Shown here piece after piece: positions 53,258-61,981 of a stretch of DNA of 64,000 bases. Source of the DNA: Gammaproteobacteria bacterium. GTDB lineage: Bacteria > Pseudomonadota > Gammaproteobacteria > Pseudomonadales > Azotimanducaceae. The translations under genes were made by a program, and so were the position numbers. Location of the stretch: NCBI GenBank assembly GCA_007694905.1, contig REEU01000198.1, forward strand, positions 30,234 to 94,233. The letters are read 5' to 3'. The first letter of the stretch is position 1. Each line of letters starts with the position of its first letter. The notes under the pieces were generated by a model. The model was not told the DNA's origin. It did no database searches and was given only the letters and a program-made list of their open reading frames with translations.

Positions 53258-54160
53258 CTAACCGGCATCCGTAGCGCCTCCTCCATGCTCCACAAGAACG
53301 ACAGGAAGCGTCCACGCCCCGGTCCGGCCCACGTCCGCCCCACCCTGACGCAGAGCCTGTCGATACCAGCGCTCCGCGCTCCAGGCATCATCGCCCTGGG
53401 CCGCGGGCATCCGGGCAAGGACATCGGCCAGCAGCCGGGCATCCACCTGACCTTGACGGACACGCCGTTGCAGGACGGGATCAGGGATGAGCGCGAAGCA
53501 GCCCGGACGTTGCACGCGGGCAGACGTGAAGCAGGCCCAGCGCAGACCATCCGCTTCCAGCAACGGTGCCGCCAGCACAAAGTCGTCGCCTGCATTGGCG
53601 ACCAGCCCGAAAGCGCCGTCCCGCTGCGCTTCCCAACGCCAGCCCTCCGGTGGCACCGGCAAGCTGAGCTCGGCAAGCGGAGTCCGTGCGGGCAGCTGCG
53701 TCAGCGCCGCCTGTTGCCAGCGCTGAGACAGTGCCATGCGCACTGGATCCAGCACCTCGCGAGACGCGCGCGCCGCCACCTCGTGAGACGAGGACAGCGA
53801 CTCCGCGGCGCGCTCTGCATCACCCTCCGACGGCCTCTGCGGCAGCGGCAGCAGCGCGCCGACGAACATGCCGATGCCAAGCAACAGGGCGATAATGGCA
53901 TAGCGTGAAATGCCACGCTTCCCGATGCGGGTGACCTGCTGGGTCACGGCAAACGCTCGCGACTCTGCGGGGAGCAGCCGTTCCCGGGCCATTAGAGTCA
54001 GAGTCAGCGCCCGTTCGATGCGCTCACGCTCGAGACCCGGTTTGGCGTCCTGACGTGCCTCGCGCAGCTGCCGCATCTGTGCAGCAAACGCATCCCGCAC
54101 CGACTCGGCATCGAACGCGCCCTCGATGCCGAGGACCCGCAGCGCTTCCGCTTCCGTCAT
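53258..54160 (-). CDS. J-domain-like membrane protein
   Basis: A 300-aa protein. The N-terminal 75 residues have a J-domain-like helical plan (EALRVLGIEG, ESVRDAFAAQMRQLREARQDAKP) but lack the HPD tripeptide needed to stimulate Hsp70. A membrane helix follows (ISRYAIIALLLGIGMFVGALL, about 98-118). The C-terminal periplasmic or cytoplasmic domain (from about 125) is of unknown type. Start 54160 (MTEAEALRVLG) is chosen as the natural beginning. It precedes the paraoxonase-like gene. Confidence 0.65.
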   Translation of the reverse strand: MTEAEALRVLGIEGAFDAESVRDAFAAQMRQLREARQDAKPGLERERIERALTLTLMARERLLPAESRAFAVTQQVTRIGKRGISRYAIIALLLGIGMFVGALLPLPQRPSEGDAERAAESLSSSHEVAARASREVLDPVRMALSQRWQQAALTQLPARTPLAELSLPVPPEGWRWEAQRDGAFGLVANAGDDFVLAAPLLEADGLRWACFTSARVQRPGCFALIPDPVLQRRVRQGQVDARLLADVLARMPAAQGDDAWSAERWYRQALRQGGADVGRTGAWTLPVVLVEHGGGATDAG

Positions 54161-54303
54161 GAGTCGACAGCTTCCCTGGAACAAACGCTGAACCTTGGAC
54201 GCGACGCTGACCCCATACCGCACCAGGCAGCGGTTTACGCCAGTTTCACCGTCATGAAGGGCCGCGGCAAGGACCTCGGGCGACCTTCATGCACCAGCAC
54301 CGG

Positions 54304-55164
54304 TTACGCCACGACCTGCATCCGCTCCGCTAGCGCGTCCATCCGGCGCAGGAACCCCTCGGCATCACGCGCCATCACCGGGGTGATCACCTGATCCACG
54401 CCCAGATCCTCGAAACGACGCAGCGCATCCGCGTCGGGGCGCCCACGAGCACCGATGGCAATCTGGATGTCCTCCCGCTTGCGCCCGGCGGCGGACAGTT
54501 CCCCGTCCAGCACCTGAAGACGCTCCTGCAATGCATCCGGCGTCAGCTGGAAGCCGTACCAACCCTGGCCGTGTTTCGCGACCCGCCGGAGCGCCGGCAG
54601 CGACTCGCCGCCAAAGTAGATGGGGGGATGGGGACGCTGGCGCGGCTTCGGGTTCTGCAGGGCGCCGTGGATCGAAAAGTGCTCACTCTCATGCTCCGAC
54701 ACCGCCTGACCCCACAGTGCTTTCATCACGTCGAGGCACTCCAGCGTTCGCCGCGCACGGCCCGCAAACGGGATGCCGAGCGCTTCGAACTCTTCCTTGA
54801 GCCAGCCGATGCCGATCCCGAAGTCGAAGCGTCCTCCGGAAAGGTAGTCCAGATCAGCCACCTGCTTGGCGGTGTAAACCGGATGCCGCTGGGGCACCAG
54901 GCAGACGCCGGTGCCCAGCCGCACCCGATGCGTATGGGCCGCGATAAACGTGAGCGCCGTGAACGGATCGATCACGCCGTCCGGATCACCGGGAAGTCGT
55001 CCGTCGTCCGAATAGGGGTAGCGTGAGCTGTAATCGCGAAAGAAGAGCACGTGTTCCGGGACCCAGATGGCGTGGAAGCCGCGCTCTTCCACCATGCGTG
55101 CTGCTGCGACCACGACCTCCGGCGGGGTGTGCTGGCTGAACGCCAGCGTCACGCCGATGTGCAT
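54304..55164 (-). CDS. LLM-class flavin-dependent oxidoreductase (F420-type)
   Basis: A 286-aa TIM-barrel oxidoreductase of the luciferase-like group. MHIGVTLAFSQHTPPEVV begins strand 1, and WVPEHVLFFRDYSSRYPYS, GTGVCLVPQRHPVYTAKQVA and DLDYLSGGRFDFGIGIGW are family hallmarks of the F420-dependent TIGR03619-like subgroup. Substrate unknown. Start 55164 was chosen at the first Met of strand 1. It lies 34 bp after the upstream alpha/beta hydrolase stop, so they may be cotranscribed. Confidence 0.9.
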   Translation of the reverse strand: MHIGVTLAFSQHTPPEVVVAAARMVEERGFHAIWVPEHVLFFRDYSSRYPYSDDGRLPGDPDGVIDPFTALTFIAAHTHRVRLGTGVCLVPQRHPVYTAKQVADLDYLSGGRFDFGIGIGWLKEEFEALGIPFAGRARRTLECLDVMKALWGQAVSEHESEHFSIHGALQNPKPRQRPHPPIYFGGESLPALRRVAKHGQGWYGFQLTPDALQERLQVLDGELSAAGRKREDIQIAIGARGRPDADALRRFEDLGVDQVITPVMARDAEGFLRRMDALAERMQVVA

Positions 55165-55198
55165 GCATCTCTCCCAGATGATCTGCGAAAGCGGGACC

Positions 55199-56092
55199 TT
55201 AACAGGATCGGCGCGGGCCTGCAGATCCCTCCAGAATGAAGTCGGCCACCCGCGCGGGCGCCTCCATCGGGATGAAGTGGGAGTGTTCCGCCAGCAGGAC
55301 GTCGCGGCCATCGGGGAACTGCTGCGCCAGTTCCGGCCAAGTCGGCGACGACGAAAAGTCCATGGGGTCACGGTCGGCGGTACGGGGCCGGGCGCGCAGG
55401 ACGGTGACCGGCACGCTGATGTCCGCGAGCAGCTCATGGACGTTGCGGCCCGAGCTGCCCATGTAGATGGCCGCTTCCACCTTGGGCGGGCAGGCCAGGA
55501 TCCAGCCCTCTCCGGATTCCGGATCCGGGAGGATGCCCCAGCGACAGTAGTCCTCCAACACTGCGGGATCCCAGGAGGCAAAAGGTTTCCGGTCACGAAA
55601 GCGCTCGAACATCTCCTGCCAGGACTGCCAGCGGTTGCGCCGCTTGGCGGTGGGATGCTCAGCACCATCCCCCCAATCCTGACGTTGCGCGTAAACCTCC
55701 GGCGCCATGATCACCGGGTCCACCAGCAGCAGCCGGCAGAAGGCGTCAGGCTCCGCGGCGGCCGCCTGCACCAGACTGTGCCCCCCCATGGAGTGGCCGA
55801 CGCCGACGGCACCGGCGAGTCCAAGGTGCTGCACCAGGGCGATCAGGTCACGACCGAAGGTGTCCCAGGTGATCGGTTCGTCCTTGCCGCTGCGGCCGTG
55901 CCCGCGCATGTCCACCGCGATCACTTCCCGCCCCGGCAGATGCTTGACCACCTGATCCCAGCAGCGTGCGTGAAAGCCCGTCGCGTGCACGAGCAGCACC
56001 GGCGCCAGAGCCGGTTCACTGCCACGCCAGCGGAACCAGCAGAGATCGACACCGTTGAGATGCTGCTGGTGCTGTTCCGGGATCAGGGTCAT
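55199..56092 (-). CDS. Alpha/beta fold hydrolase
   Basis: A 297-aa alpha/beta hydrolase. The oxyanion region is LLVHATGFHARCW, the nucleophile is in GHSMGGHS, and the likely histidine is the His in EHSHFIPMEAPA. This resembles epoxide hydrolase/haloalkane dehalogenase-like esterases. Start 56092 (MTLIPEQHQQH) has GGA 7-8 nt upstream; ATG 56104 is an alternative. It is divergent from the NTF2-like gene. Probable operon with the LLM enzyme. Confidence 0.88.
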   Translation of the reverse strand: MTLIPEQHQQHLNGVDLCWFRWRGSEPALAPVLLVHATGFHARCWDQVVKHLPGREVIAVDMRGHGRSGKDEPITWDTFGRDLIALVQHLGLAGAVGVGHSMGGHSLVQAAAAEPDAFCRLLLVDPVIMAPEVYAQRQDWGDGAEHPTAKRRNRWQSWQEMFERFRDRKPFASWDPAVLEDYCRWGILPDPESGEGWILACPPKVEAAIYMGSSGRNVHELLADISVPVTVLRARPRTADRDPMDFSSSPTWPELAQQFPDGRDVLLAEHSHFIPMEAPARVADFILEGSAGPRRSC

Positions 56093-56279
56093 GGGCCATT
56101 CCATCCGACGCGGGACGACGGATGTTAGAGATGCGCTTCGGGCCTCGCAACGGGCTTCCCGCCAGCGCCGTGCGCCGTGCCCGGGCCCGCGCCCGAAACT
56201 GGGACCGCCCCCTGGATGAATGGATGAGCGCTTGCCGTATGCGATAGTGGCCATAACGACTGTCGATCAAGGTCATCGC

Positions 56280-56678
56280 GTGGATCCGGAACTCGCTCTA
56301 TTCGCCAACGATGCGTTCTACTTGGCGTTCTCCGAACAGGACGTTGCGGCCATGGACCGCATCTGGGCCCGGCGCCACCCGGTGGTCTGCATCCATCCGG
56401 GCTGGCCGGCACTGCTCAGTCGCCCGGCGGTGATGGAAAGCTGGGAGCGCATTCTTGCCAATCCGGATGCGCCGCAGATCGTCCCGCATCATGCCCGAGC
56501 CTTCGTCATGGAGCGCCTCGTCATGGTGGTATGTTACGAGGCGCTGGGCAGCCAGATGCTGACCGCCACCAACCTCTTCGTAGCGGAAGACGACAAGGCA
56601 CGACTTGTTCATCATCAAGCAGGACTATGCGCCCAGCCACCGGAACCGGAGCCGGAAGGCTCTCGCACTGTGCAATAA
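56280..56678 (+). CDS. NTF2/SnoaL-like domain protein
   Basis: A 132-aa cone-shaped NTF2-fold protein. LALFANDAFYLAFSEQDVAAMDRIW and the motif HPVVCIHPGWPALLSR followed by AVMESWERIL are the family signature, sometimes annotated as a DUF4440/SnoaL-like calcium/calmodulin-dependent kinase-association protein. Start GTG 56280 (VDPELALF) has AAGG 7 nt upstream. ATG 56220 would add 20 residues. Function unknown. The next gene is the alanine dehydrogenase remnant, 22 bp downstream. Confidence 0.8.
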   Translation: MDPELALFANDAFYLAFSEQDVAAMDRIWARRHPVVCIHPGWPALLSRPAVMESWERILANPDAPQIVPHHARAFVMERLVMVVCYEALGSQMLTATNLFVAEDDKARLVHHQAGLCAQPPEPEPEGSRTVQ

Positions 56679-56700
56679 CCTCGACCGGGAGGACGTGATG

Positions 56701-57171
56701 ATGCACATCGGAGTTCCGACCGAAACCAAGATCTATGAGTACCGCGTCGGCCTCACGCCAGCAGCCGTACGCGAACTCACGGAAACGGGCCACACGGCCG
56801 GCGTCCAGTCGGGCGCCGGCCTTGGTATCGGATTCGACGATGACGCCTACCAGCGCGCCGGCGCGGAAATCCTCGCTGATGCCGAAGCGGTGTTGGGCGC
56901 CGCGGAACTGATCGTCAAGGTGAAGGAACCCTCCGCTGCCGAATGCGACCTGCTGCGGCGCGAACACACCCTGTTCAGCTATCTCCATCTGGCGGCGGAT
57001 GCGAAGCTTACCGCCCGCGACGGCTCTCTGCCCCTGCTGGCCGCCACCAACCACGCGGACCCGACCTTCGTCGAGGAGGGCATCGTCCACTACTGCGTCA
57101 CCAACATGCCCGGCGCCGTGGCGGACGCCATGGACAAAGCGGAATCCCACGCCGAAGCCAGCCGCGCCTGA
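56701..57171 (+). pseudogene. ald: Alanine dehydrogenase remnant with in-frame internal deletion
   Basis: A 156-aa product. Residues 1-105 (HIGVPTETKIYEYRVGLTP to LFSYLHLAADAKLT) match the N-terminal domain of alanine dehydrogenase (about 370 aa). After SLPLLAATN the sequence jumps to HADPTFVEEGIVHYCVTNMPGAV, a conserved piece near residue 300 of the family. About 180 residues are missing, including the NAD-binding Rossmann domain, and the frame is preserved across the join. The C terminus then diverges. It cannot be an active dehydrogenase. The RBS GGGAGG is intact, so a short product may still be made. Confidence 0.85.
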
Positions 57172-57186
57172 TCGCCCCAGGGAGGA

Positions 57187-58179
57187 ATGACTTTGAGTCG
57201 TCGCCTGCCGTCCCTCAATGCACTCCGGATGTTCGAGTCCGCTGCCCGCCTGCGCTCCTTCAAACTCGCCGCCGAGGAGCTCCACGTCACCCAGTCTGCG
57301 GTCAGCCGGCAGATTCACAACCTCGAGTCGCAGCTTGGAGTCCTGCTGTTCCGGCGCCGGAACCGGGCGGTGGAACTCACCGATGCCGGGCAGCAGCTGC
57401 TGCCAGTAATGACCCGGGCCATCGACGAGATCGTCCACGTCACTGGCCGCATCAGCGCGTCCGGGCATCAAGCGGGCGAACCCATCCAGCTGGTGATATC
57501 GACCACGCCGGGGATCGCCGAGCTCTGGCTTGGCGCCCGCCTCGGCCGCTTCTGTCGCGCCTATCCGCAGATCGAACCGGAAATCATGGTGAGCATGGAT
57601 CTCAAACCGCTGGTCGCCGGTCGCGCGGACATCGCGCTGCACTGGGGCACCGGTGCCTGGCCCAACCTGCAGCAGGAACTGCTGCATCCCACCATCGAGT
57701 TCCCGGTGTGCAGTCCCCGCCTGCTGGAGCGCGGCCCGCCCCTGAAAACGTTGGCTGATCTGCGCCACCATCGGCTGCTGCATTGGCAGAGCCGTGGCTG
57801 GTGGGGAGCCTGGCTTCGGGCCTTCGAAGTGCAGGACGTGGATTGGAACGTCGGCCCGCTGCTGCACAACTACGCCCTCGCCCTGGATATGGCCATCGCC
57901 GCCGAGGGTGTGGCGCTGGCGGACGACCTGCTCGCCTCCGAGCACCTGCTCAGCGGCGCCCTGGTGAAGCCGCTTGCCGAAATCCGGATACCGGAGTATC
58001 AGCAACACCTGCTGATGCGCCCGGATCCGGATCGTCCCGAAGCGGTGGCAGCGTTTCGTGACTGGATCCACAACGAGATCGCCCAGCAGGATCGTCACCA
58101 TGCTGCGCTCCGGGCACCGAAACCGTTCCACGCCGCCTCCGCACCCAAGGGTCGCAAGGCCCCCGCCATAAGCCGCTGA
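57187..58179 (+). CDS. LysR-family transcriptional regulator, GcvA-like
   Basis: A 330-aa LysR regulator. The N-terminal winged helix-turn-helix is at about 8-65 (LNALRMFESAARLRSFKLAA, SAVSRQIHNLESQLGVLLF). The following co-inducer domain has the RADIALHWGTGAWPNL and LLMRPDPDRPEAVAAF segments of the GcvA/TrpI group. It lies 15 bp after the ald remnant on the same strand. It may control the adjacent M24 gene (inference). Confidence 0.9.
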   Translation: MTLSRRLPSLNALRMFESAARLRSFKLAAEELHVTQSAVSRQIHNLESQLGVLLFRRRNRAVELTDAGQQLLPVMTRAIDEIVHVTGRISASGHQAGEPIQLVISTTPGIAELWLGARLGRFCRAYPQIEPEIMVSMDLKPLVAGRADIALHWGTGAWPNLQQELLHPTIEFPVCSPRLLERGPPLKTLADLRHHRLLHWQSRGWWGAWLRAFEVQDVDWNVGPLLHNYALALDMAIAAEGVALADDLLASEHLLSGALVKPLAEIRIPEYQQHLLMRPDPDRPEAVAAFRDWIHNEIAQQDRHHAALRAPKPFHAASAPKGRKAPAISR

Positions 58180-58196
58180 GCCGCCTCTGATCAATT

Positions 58197-58217
58197 GACT
58201 TCCGATCAATCGAAGTC
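58197..58217. promoter_or_regulatory. Inverted repeat between the LysR gene and the M24 gene
   Basis: GACTTC at 58197 and GAAGTC at 58212 flank CGAT/ATCG, forming an imperfect palindrome 21 bp long with a two-base centre. The 58180-58576 stretch has no plausible gene otherwise. It may be a regulator site or a weak hairpin; no T-run follows. Confidence 0.35.
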
Positions 58218-58576
58218 CTGCTGAAAAGTCGTTTGTTACAGCTGCCTTCGAGCGCCCACGATCTGGGGGTTCGGGTCCACCTCAGACCCTGCCCGGAGTG
58301 ACGTGAGCGACGCCATGGCCGCAATCCACCTTCCCATCACGTCGCAGCCGCGAGTCGCCGTCTCCGAGGCGCGCTGGCAAACAGTCCGCGATCGGACACG
58401 CGGGCGGACCCAGGGGCATCGACACGTTCAGCGAGACCCGCTGCGTGCGCCTCGGCTTGCTTGCGGATTTCGGAGGGCCGGTCGCGTGAAGCGGCACGGT
58501 GCGTGCTAAGCACATTGACAGGGCCATCAGGTGAGGACATCTGCGTGGGCGACCCGCTCGGAGGGGAGGTGATCCA

Positions 58577-59842
58577 ATGACGCGACTTCCAGGCAAACCG
58601 ATCATGGATGTGCGCGAGATGGCGCCGGAAACCCTGTTCGAGACCGTGCAACATCGGCTCGGGAACGGCGACCTGCTGACCATGAACACCCACGGGCGCC
58701 TCGGTTTCACCCTGATGGAGTATCAGCGCCGCTGGGAAGTCGTACTGGCCAACATGGCGCGCCTGGATCTGGACGTTCTACTGGTCCGATCCCCGGAAAA
58801 CATCACCTGGCTCACCGGCTACGAGACGCCCGGCTATTACAAGTACCACTGCCTGGTGATGGCGCCGGGCATGGACCCGGTGCTGGTCCTGCGCCGCTTC
58901 GAGTGCCTCAACGTCGCCGAGTACGCATGGGTGACCCGCATCGTGCCGGTGGACGACTGGGAAGTGCCGGCGGAAATCACCGCGCGCGTGATGCGCGATC
59001 TGGGCCTGCGCACCCGACGCGTCGGAATCGAGAAACGAGGCTGGTTCTGCACCATCGAGGAGCACGAGCAGCTCGAGCTGGCCTTGCCCGGTGCAGCGTT
59101 CCTCGACGCCGCACCGGCGATCTGGGACGCACGCATGATCAAATCGGACGAGGAGATCGCGGTCATGCACCGCAGTGCGGCCATCGTCGACAAGGCCATG
59201 ACGGCCGGATTCGAGATCGCAGCTCCTGGCGTCTCGGACGACATCATCAACGCAGAGGTGCATCGGGTCATCTTCGAGGCCGGCGGCGAATACATGAGCC
59301 TGCCGCCGTTCATTCTCTCAGGCGAGCGCACCTGCCTGCCCCATCAGACCGCTCGCAGCGACATCGTCGGCGAGCGGGATCTGGTGTTCATGGAACTTTC
59401 GGCCACCAAGTTCCGCTACTGCGCCGCACTCATGCGCACGCTGTTCATCGGCGATCCCACCGAGCGGCAGCAGCGGGTGGCAGAGGCCTGCATCGCGGCG
59501 GTGGACACCGCCATGGCAACGATCAAACCCGGCGTCAGCGCCGAGGACGTGGACCGGATCGCGCGGGCCGAAGTGGAAAAGGCCGGCTTCGGCGAGTTCT
59601 TCCGCCATCGTCTCGGCTACTCCATCGGCGTCAACTACCCGCCGGACTGGGGCGAGGGTGAGATCATCAGCCTGTGCCGGGGCGAAACCCGGACCCTGCA
59701 GCCGGGGATGGTGTTTCACATGGTGCCGTTGTGCCTGGTGTATCGTCAGTTCGGAATCGGATTCAGTGAGACAGTGAGAGTCACCGAGACCGGCTGCGAG
59801 CGGTTCTCACAGCTGCCGCTGGAGATCACCGTCAAACACTGA
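58577..59842 (+). CDS. M24-family peptidase-like protein, creatinase-type
   Basis: A 421-aa pita-bread-fold protein, with an N-terminal creatinase domain (about 30-170) and a C-terminal M24 domain. The five usual metal ligands are mostly absent: FMELSATKFRY has Glu where the first Asp is expected, CAALMRT has Ala for the second, the histidine position reads YSIGVNYPPDW, and HMVPLCL replaces TIEPG. Only GFSETVRV keeps a Glu. This fits metal-independent creatinase-like hydrolases such as ectoine hydrolase DoeA, but the substrate is not shown. The ATG 58577 has GAGGGGAGGTG upstream. Confidence 0.85.
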   Translation: MTRLPGKPIMDVREMAPETLFETVQHRLGNGDLLTMNTHGRLGFTLMEYQRRWEVVLANMARLDLDVLLVRSPENITWLTGYETPGYYKYHCLVMAPGMDPVLVLRRFECLNVAEYAWVTRIVPVDDWEVPAEITARVMRDLGLRTRRVGIEKRGWFCTIEEHEQLELALPGAAFLDAAPAIWDARMIKSDEEIAVMHRSAAIVDKAMTAGFEIAAPGVSDDIINAEVHRVIFEAGGEYMSLPPFILSGERTCLPHQTARSDIVGERDLVFMELSATKFRYCAALMRTLFIGDPTERQQRVAEACIAAVDTAMATIKPGVSAEDVDRIARAEVEKAGFGEFFRHRLGYSIGVNYPPDWGEGEIISLCRGETRTLQPGMVFHMVPLCLVYRQFGIGFSETVRVTETGCERFSQLPLEITVKH

Positions 59843-59856
59843 GCCAGGGGGGGGAC

Positions 59857-59875
59857 GATAACGATTATCATTCAC
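59857..59875 (+). promoter_or_regulatory. Candidate Fur box upstream of the rubrerythrin gene
   Basis: GATAACGATTATCATTCAC matches the 19-bp Fur consensus at 15 positions. It is 211 bp upstream of the rubrerythrin start. A candidate -10 element TATACT lies at 60023-60028 with no convincing -35, so the promoter controlled by this box is not resolved. Confidence 0.6.
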
Positions 59876-60085
59876 ATAACCTATGACGAACGGCCATAGC
59901 CCGCTCCCGGCGTCGCCAAGTCCTTGATGTTCGCCTGCATCCCCGCCTGATCGCCTCGCGTAAATAGGCCCTGCCTATGGCAGTGATCAGGACTTTCGAA
60001 TGTCGCCCGAGCGTCCGTCTCGTATACTCAATGCCCTCCCGCCCTTCCTGGCGGTAGTACCGGCAACCGGATAAGGGAAGTGACC

Positions 60086-60502
60086 ATGGAACTGAAGACC
60101 AGCAAGACCCTCGAAAATCTGAAGGAAGCCTTCGCAGGCGAATCCCAGGCCAACCGGCGCTACCTTTACTTCGCAGCCAAGGCTGACGTGGAAGGCGAGA
60201 ACGATGTCGCCTCCGTGTTCCGCTCCACCGCGGAAGGTGAAACCGGCCACGCCCACGGCCACCTCGAGTACCTCGAGCAGGTCGGTGACCCGGCCACGGG
60301 TCTGCCCATCGGCACCACCCGCGACAACCTCAAGGCAGCCGTCGCCGGTGAGACCCACGAGTACACGGACATGTACCCCGGCATGGCCAAGACGGCTCGC
60401 GAAGAAGGCTTCGATGAGATCGCCGACTGGTTCGAAACCCTGGCCAAGGCCGAGCGCTCTCACGCCAACCGCTTCCAGAAGGCTCTGGACGCGCTAGCCT
60501 GA
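60086..60502 (+). CDS. Rubrerythrin (di-iron, no rubredoxin domain)
   Basis: A 138-aa ferritin-like di-iron protein. The ligand motifs are in [53 protein letters not shown] and [13 protein letters not shown] (ExxH pairs). The C-terminal rubredoxin domain of classical rubrerythrins is missing. It probably reduces peroxide. The start ATG 60086 has AGGGAAG upstream; the alternate GTG at 60080 is less likely. It is followed by a strong terminator, then by the Fe-S protein and DUF3501 genes, an association commonly seen for this group. Confidence 0.92.
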   Translation: MELKTSKTLENLKEAFAGESQANRRYLYFAAKADVEGENDVASVFRSTAEGETGHAHGHLEYLEQVGDPATGLPIGTTRDNLKAAVAGETHEYTDMYPGMAKTAREEGFDEIADWFETLAKAERSHANRFQKALDALA

Positions 60503-60537
60503 CCAGCAGCTCCACGCGCGTCGTGGAGGCTTGGGAC

Positions 60538-60566
60538 GAGGGGGCTCGCTGAGCCCCCTCTTTCTT
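60538..60566 (+). terminator. Rho-independent terminator after the rubrerythrin gene
   Basis: A perfect 9-bp stem GAGGGGGCT/AGCCCCCTC (60538-60546 and 60552-60560) with a 5-nt loop CGCTG, followed by TTTCTT. It may allow partial readthrough into the next gene, whose start is 59 bp further on. Confidence 0.85.
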
Positions 60567-60625
60567 GCTGGGCCCGAACGCCCCAACTGGGTAGACAAGC
60601 ATTCTCCACAAGAGGAATCCGCCCC

Positions 60626-61960
60626 GTGTCCGAGTATCGCGAAGGCAACCTGGAGCGCCCACGGCGCGAACCCATTCCCTGGAAAGAGGCCGAGTTCTGG
60701 GACCAGGGTGCGCTCGACGCGGAACTGGAGCGCGTCTTCGACATCTGCCACACCTGTCGCCGCTGCGTCAGTCTGTGTCAGGCCTTCCCGGTGCTGTTCG
60801 ACCTGGTGGACGAATCCCCCACCATGGAGCTCGACGGCGTCGACAAGGCCGACTTCCCCAAGGTCGCCGAGCAGTGCTTCATGTGCGACCTGTGCGCGGA
60901 AACCAAGTGCCCGTACCTGCCACCCCATGAATTCGCGGTGGATTTTCCGCACCTGATGCTCCGCGCCAAAGCGGTGGCCTTCAAAAAGGGTCAGTCCAAG
61001 TGGCGCGACCGCCTCATCACCAGCACCGACGGCGTCTTCGGCTTCGTCGGCACGCCCGGCATCGCCCAGACGGCGAATGCCGTCAACGGCGTCGGCATGC
61101 TGCGCAAGGCCCTGAATGCGGCCGCCGGCATCCATCCCGAAGCGCCGCTGCCGAAGTTCCACTCGAAAACGTTCAAGAAGCGGCAGAAAGACGTCGCCGG
61201 CGCTGAGCTCGAGGTCAAGGCGACGGCTCGTACCACCGGCAAGGTGGCGCTCTACACCACCTGCTACGGCAACTGGAACGAGCCCCAGCTCGGCGAGGAC
61301 CTCGCTTTGGTGCTGAACCGCAATGGCATCCCGATGAAGGTACTGACGGGCGAGCGCTGCTGCGGCATGCCCAAGTTCGAGCTCGGCGATCTCGACGCCG
61401 TCAAACGCCTGAAGGACGCCAACATCCCCGTCCTGCTCGCCGCCATCGAGGAGGGCTGGGACATCATGGCCCCGATTCCGTCCTGCGTGCTCATGTTCAA
61501 ACAGGAACTGCCGCTGATGTTCCCCGATGAGCCTGACGTACAGAAGGTGGCGAAGCACATCTTCGATCCTTTCGAGTACTTTGCCCTGCGCAACAAAGAC
61601 GGCCTATTCGACAAGGACTTCAAACAGCCGCTGGGCAAGGTCGCCTACCACGTCGCCTGTCACCAGCGGGTACAGAACATAGGCCAGAAGACCCGGGAGA
61701 TCCTCAGCCTGGTCCCGGACACGGAGATCACCATGATCGAGCGCTGCTCGGGCCACGACGGCACCTACGCCATCAAGAGCGAGACCCACGATTACGCCGT
61801 GAAGATCGCGCGCCCCGTGGTCAACCGCGTCAAGCAGGCCGGCGCCGAGCACTACGGCAGCGACTGCCCCATGGCCGGCCGCATGATCGAGCACGGCCTC
61901 GAGGGCGAAAAGGCACCGGAACACCCCATCACCATGCTGCGCGTCGCCTACGGTCTCTGA
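60626..61960 (+). CDS. Fe-S protein with CCG domains (heterodisulfide-reductase-like)
   Basis: A 444-aa protein. Two 4Fe-4S ferredoxin-type motifs have Cys at 41/44/47/51 and 84/87/90/95. Two CCG (cysteine-rich) domains follow, with RCCGMPKFELGD, VACHQRVQNIG, ERCSGHDG and SDCPMAG. This resembles GlpC/LutA/HdrB-like subunits that pass electrons to a di-iron partner. Start is GTG 60626, with GAGGA 10 nt upstream. It sits between rubrerythrin and DUF3501, a linked group whose exact function is not settled; peroxide reduction with this protein as electron donor is plausible. Confidence 0.88.
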   Translation: MSEYREGNLERPRREPIPWKEAEFWDQGALDAELERVFDICHTCRRCVSLCQAFPVLFDLVDESPTMELDGVDKADFPKVAEQCFMCDLCAETKCPYLPPHEFAVDFPHLMLRAKAVAFKKGQSKWRDRLITSTDGVFGFVGTPGIAQTANAVNGVGMLRKALNAAAGIHPEAPLPKFHSKTFKKRQKDVAGAELEVKATARTTGKVALYTTCYGNWNEPQLGEDLALVLNRNGIPMKVLTGERCCGMPKFELGDLDAVKRLKDANIPVLLAAIEEGWDIMAPIPSCVLMFKQELPLMFPDEPDVQKVAKHIFDPFEYFALRNKDGLFDKDFKQPLGKVAYHVACHQRVQNIGQKTREILSLVPDTEITMIERCSGHDGTYAIKSETHDYAVKIARPVVNRVKQAGAEHYGSDCPMAGRMIEHGLEGEKAPEHPITMLRVAYGL

Positions 61961-61981
61961 GCATCACAGGAGCTAGCCATC

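Noticed and set aside
58303..58509. Small open frame between the LysR and M24 genes
   Set aside because: Arginine-rich reading typical of GC-rich noncoding frames, no RBS or recognisable motif.
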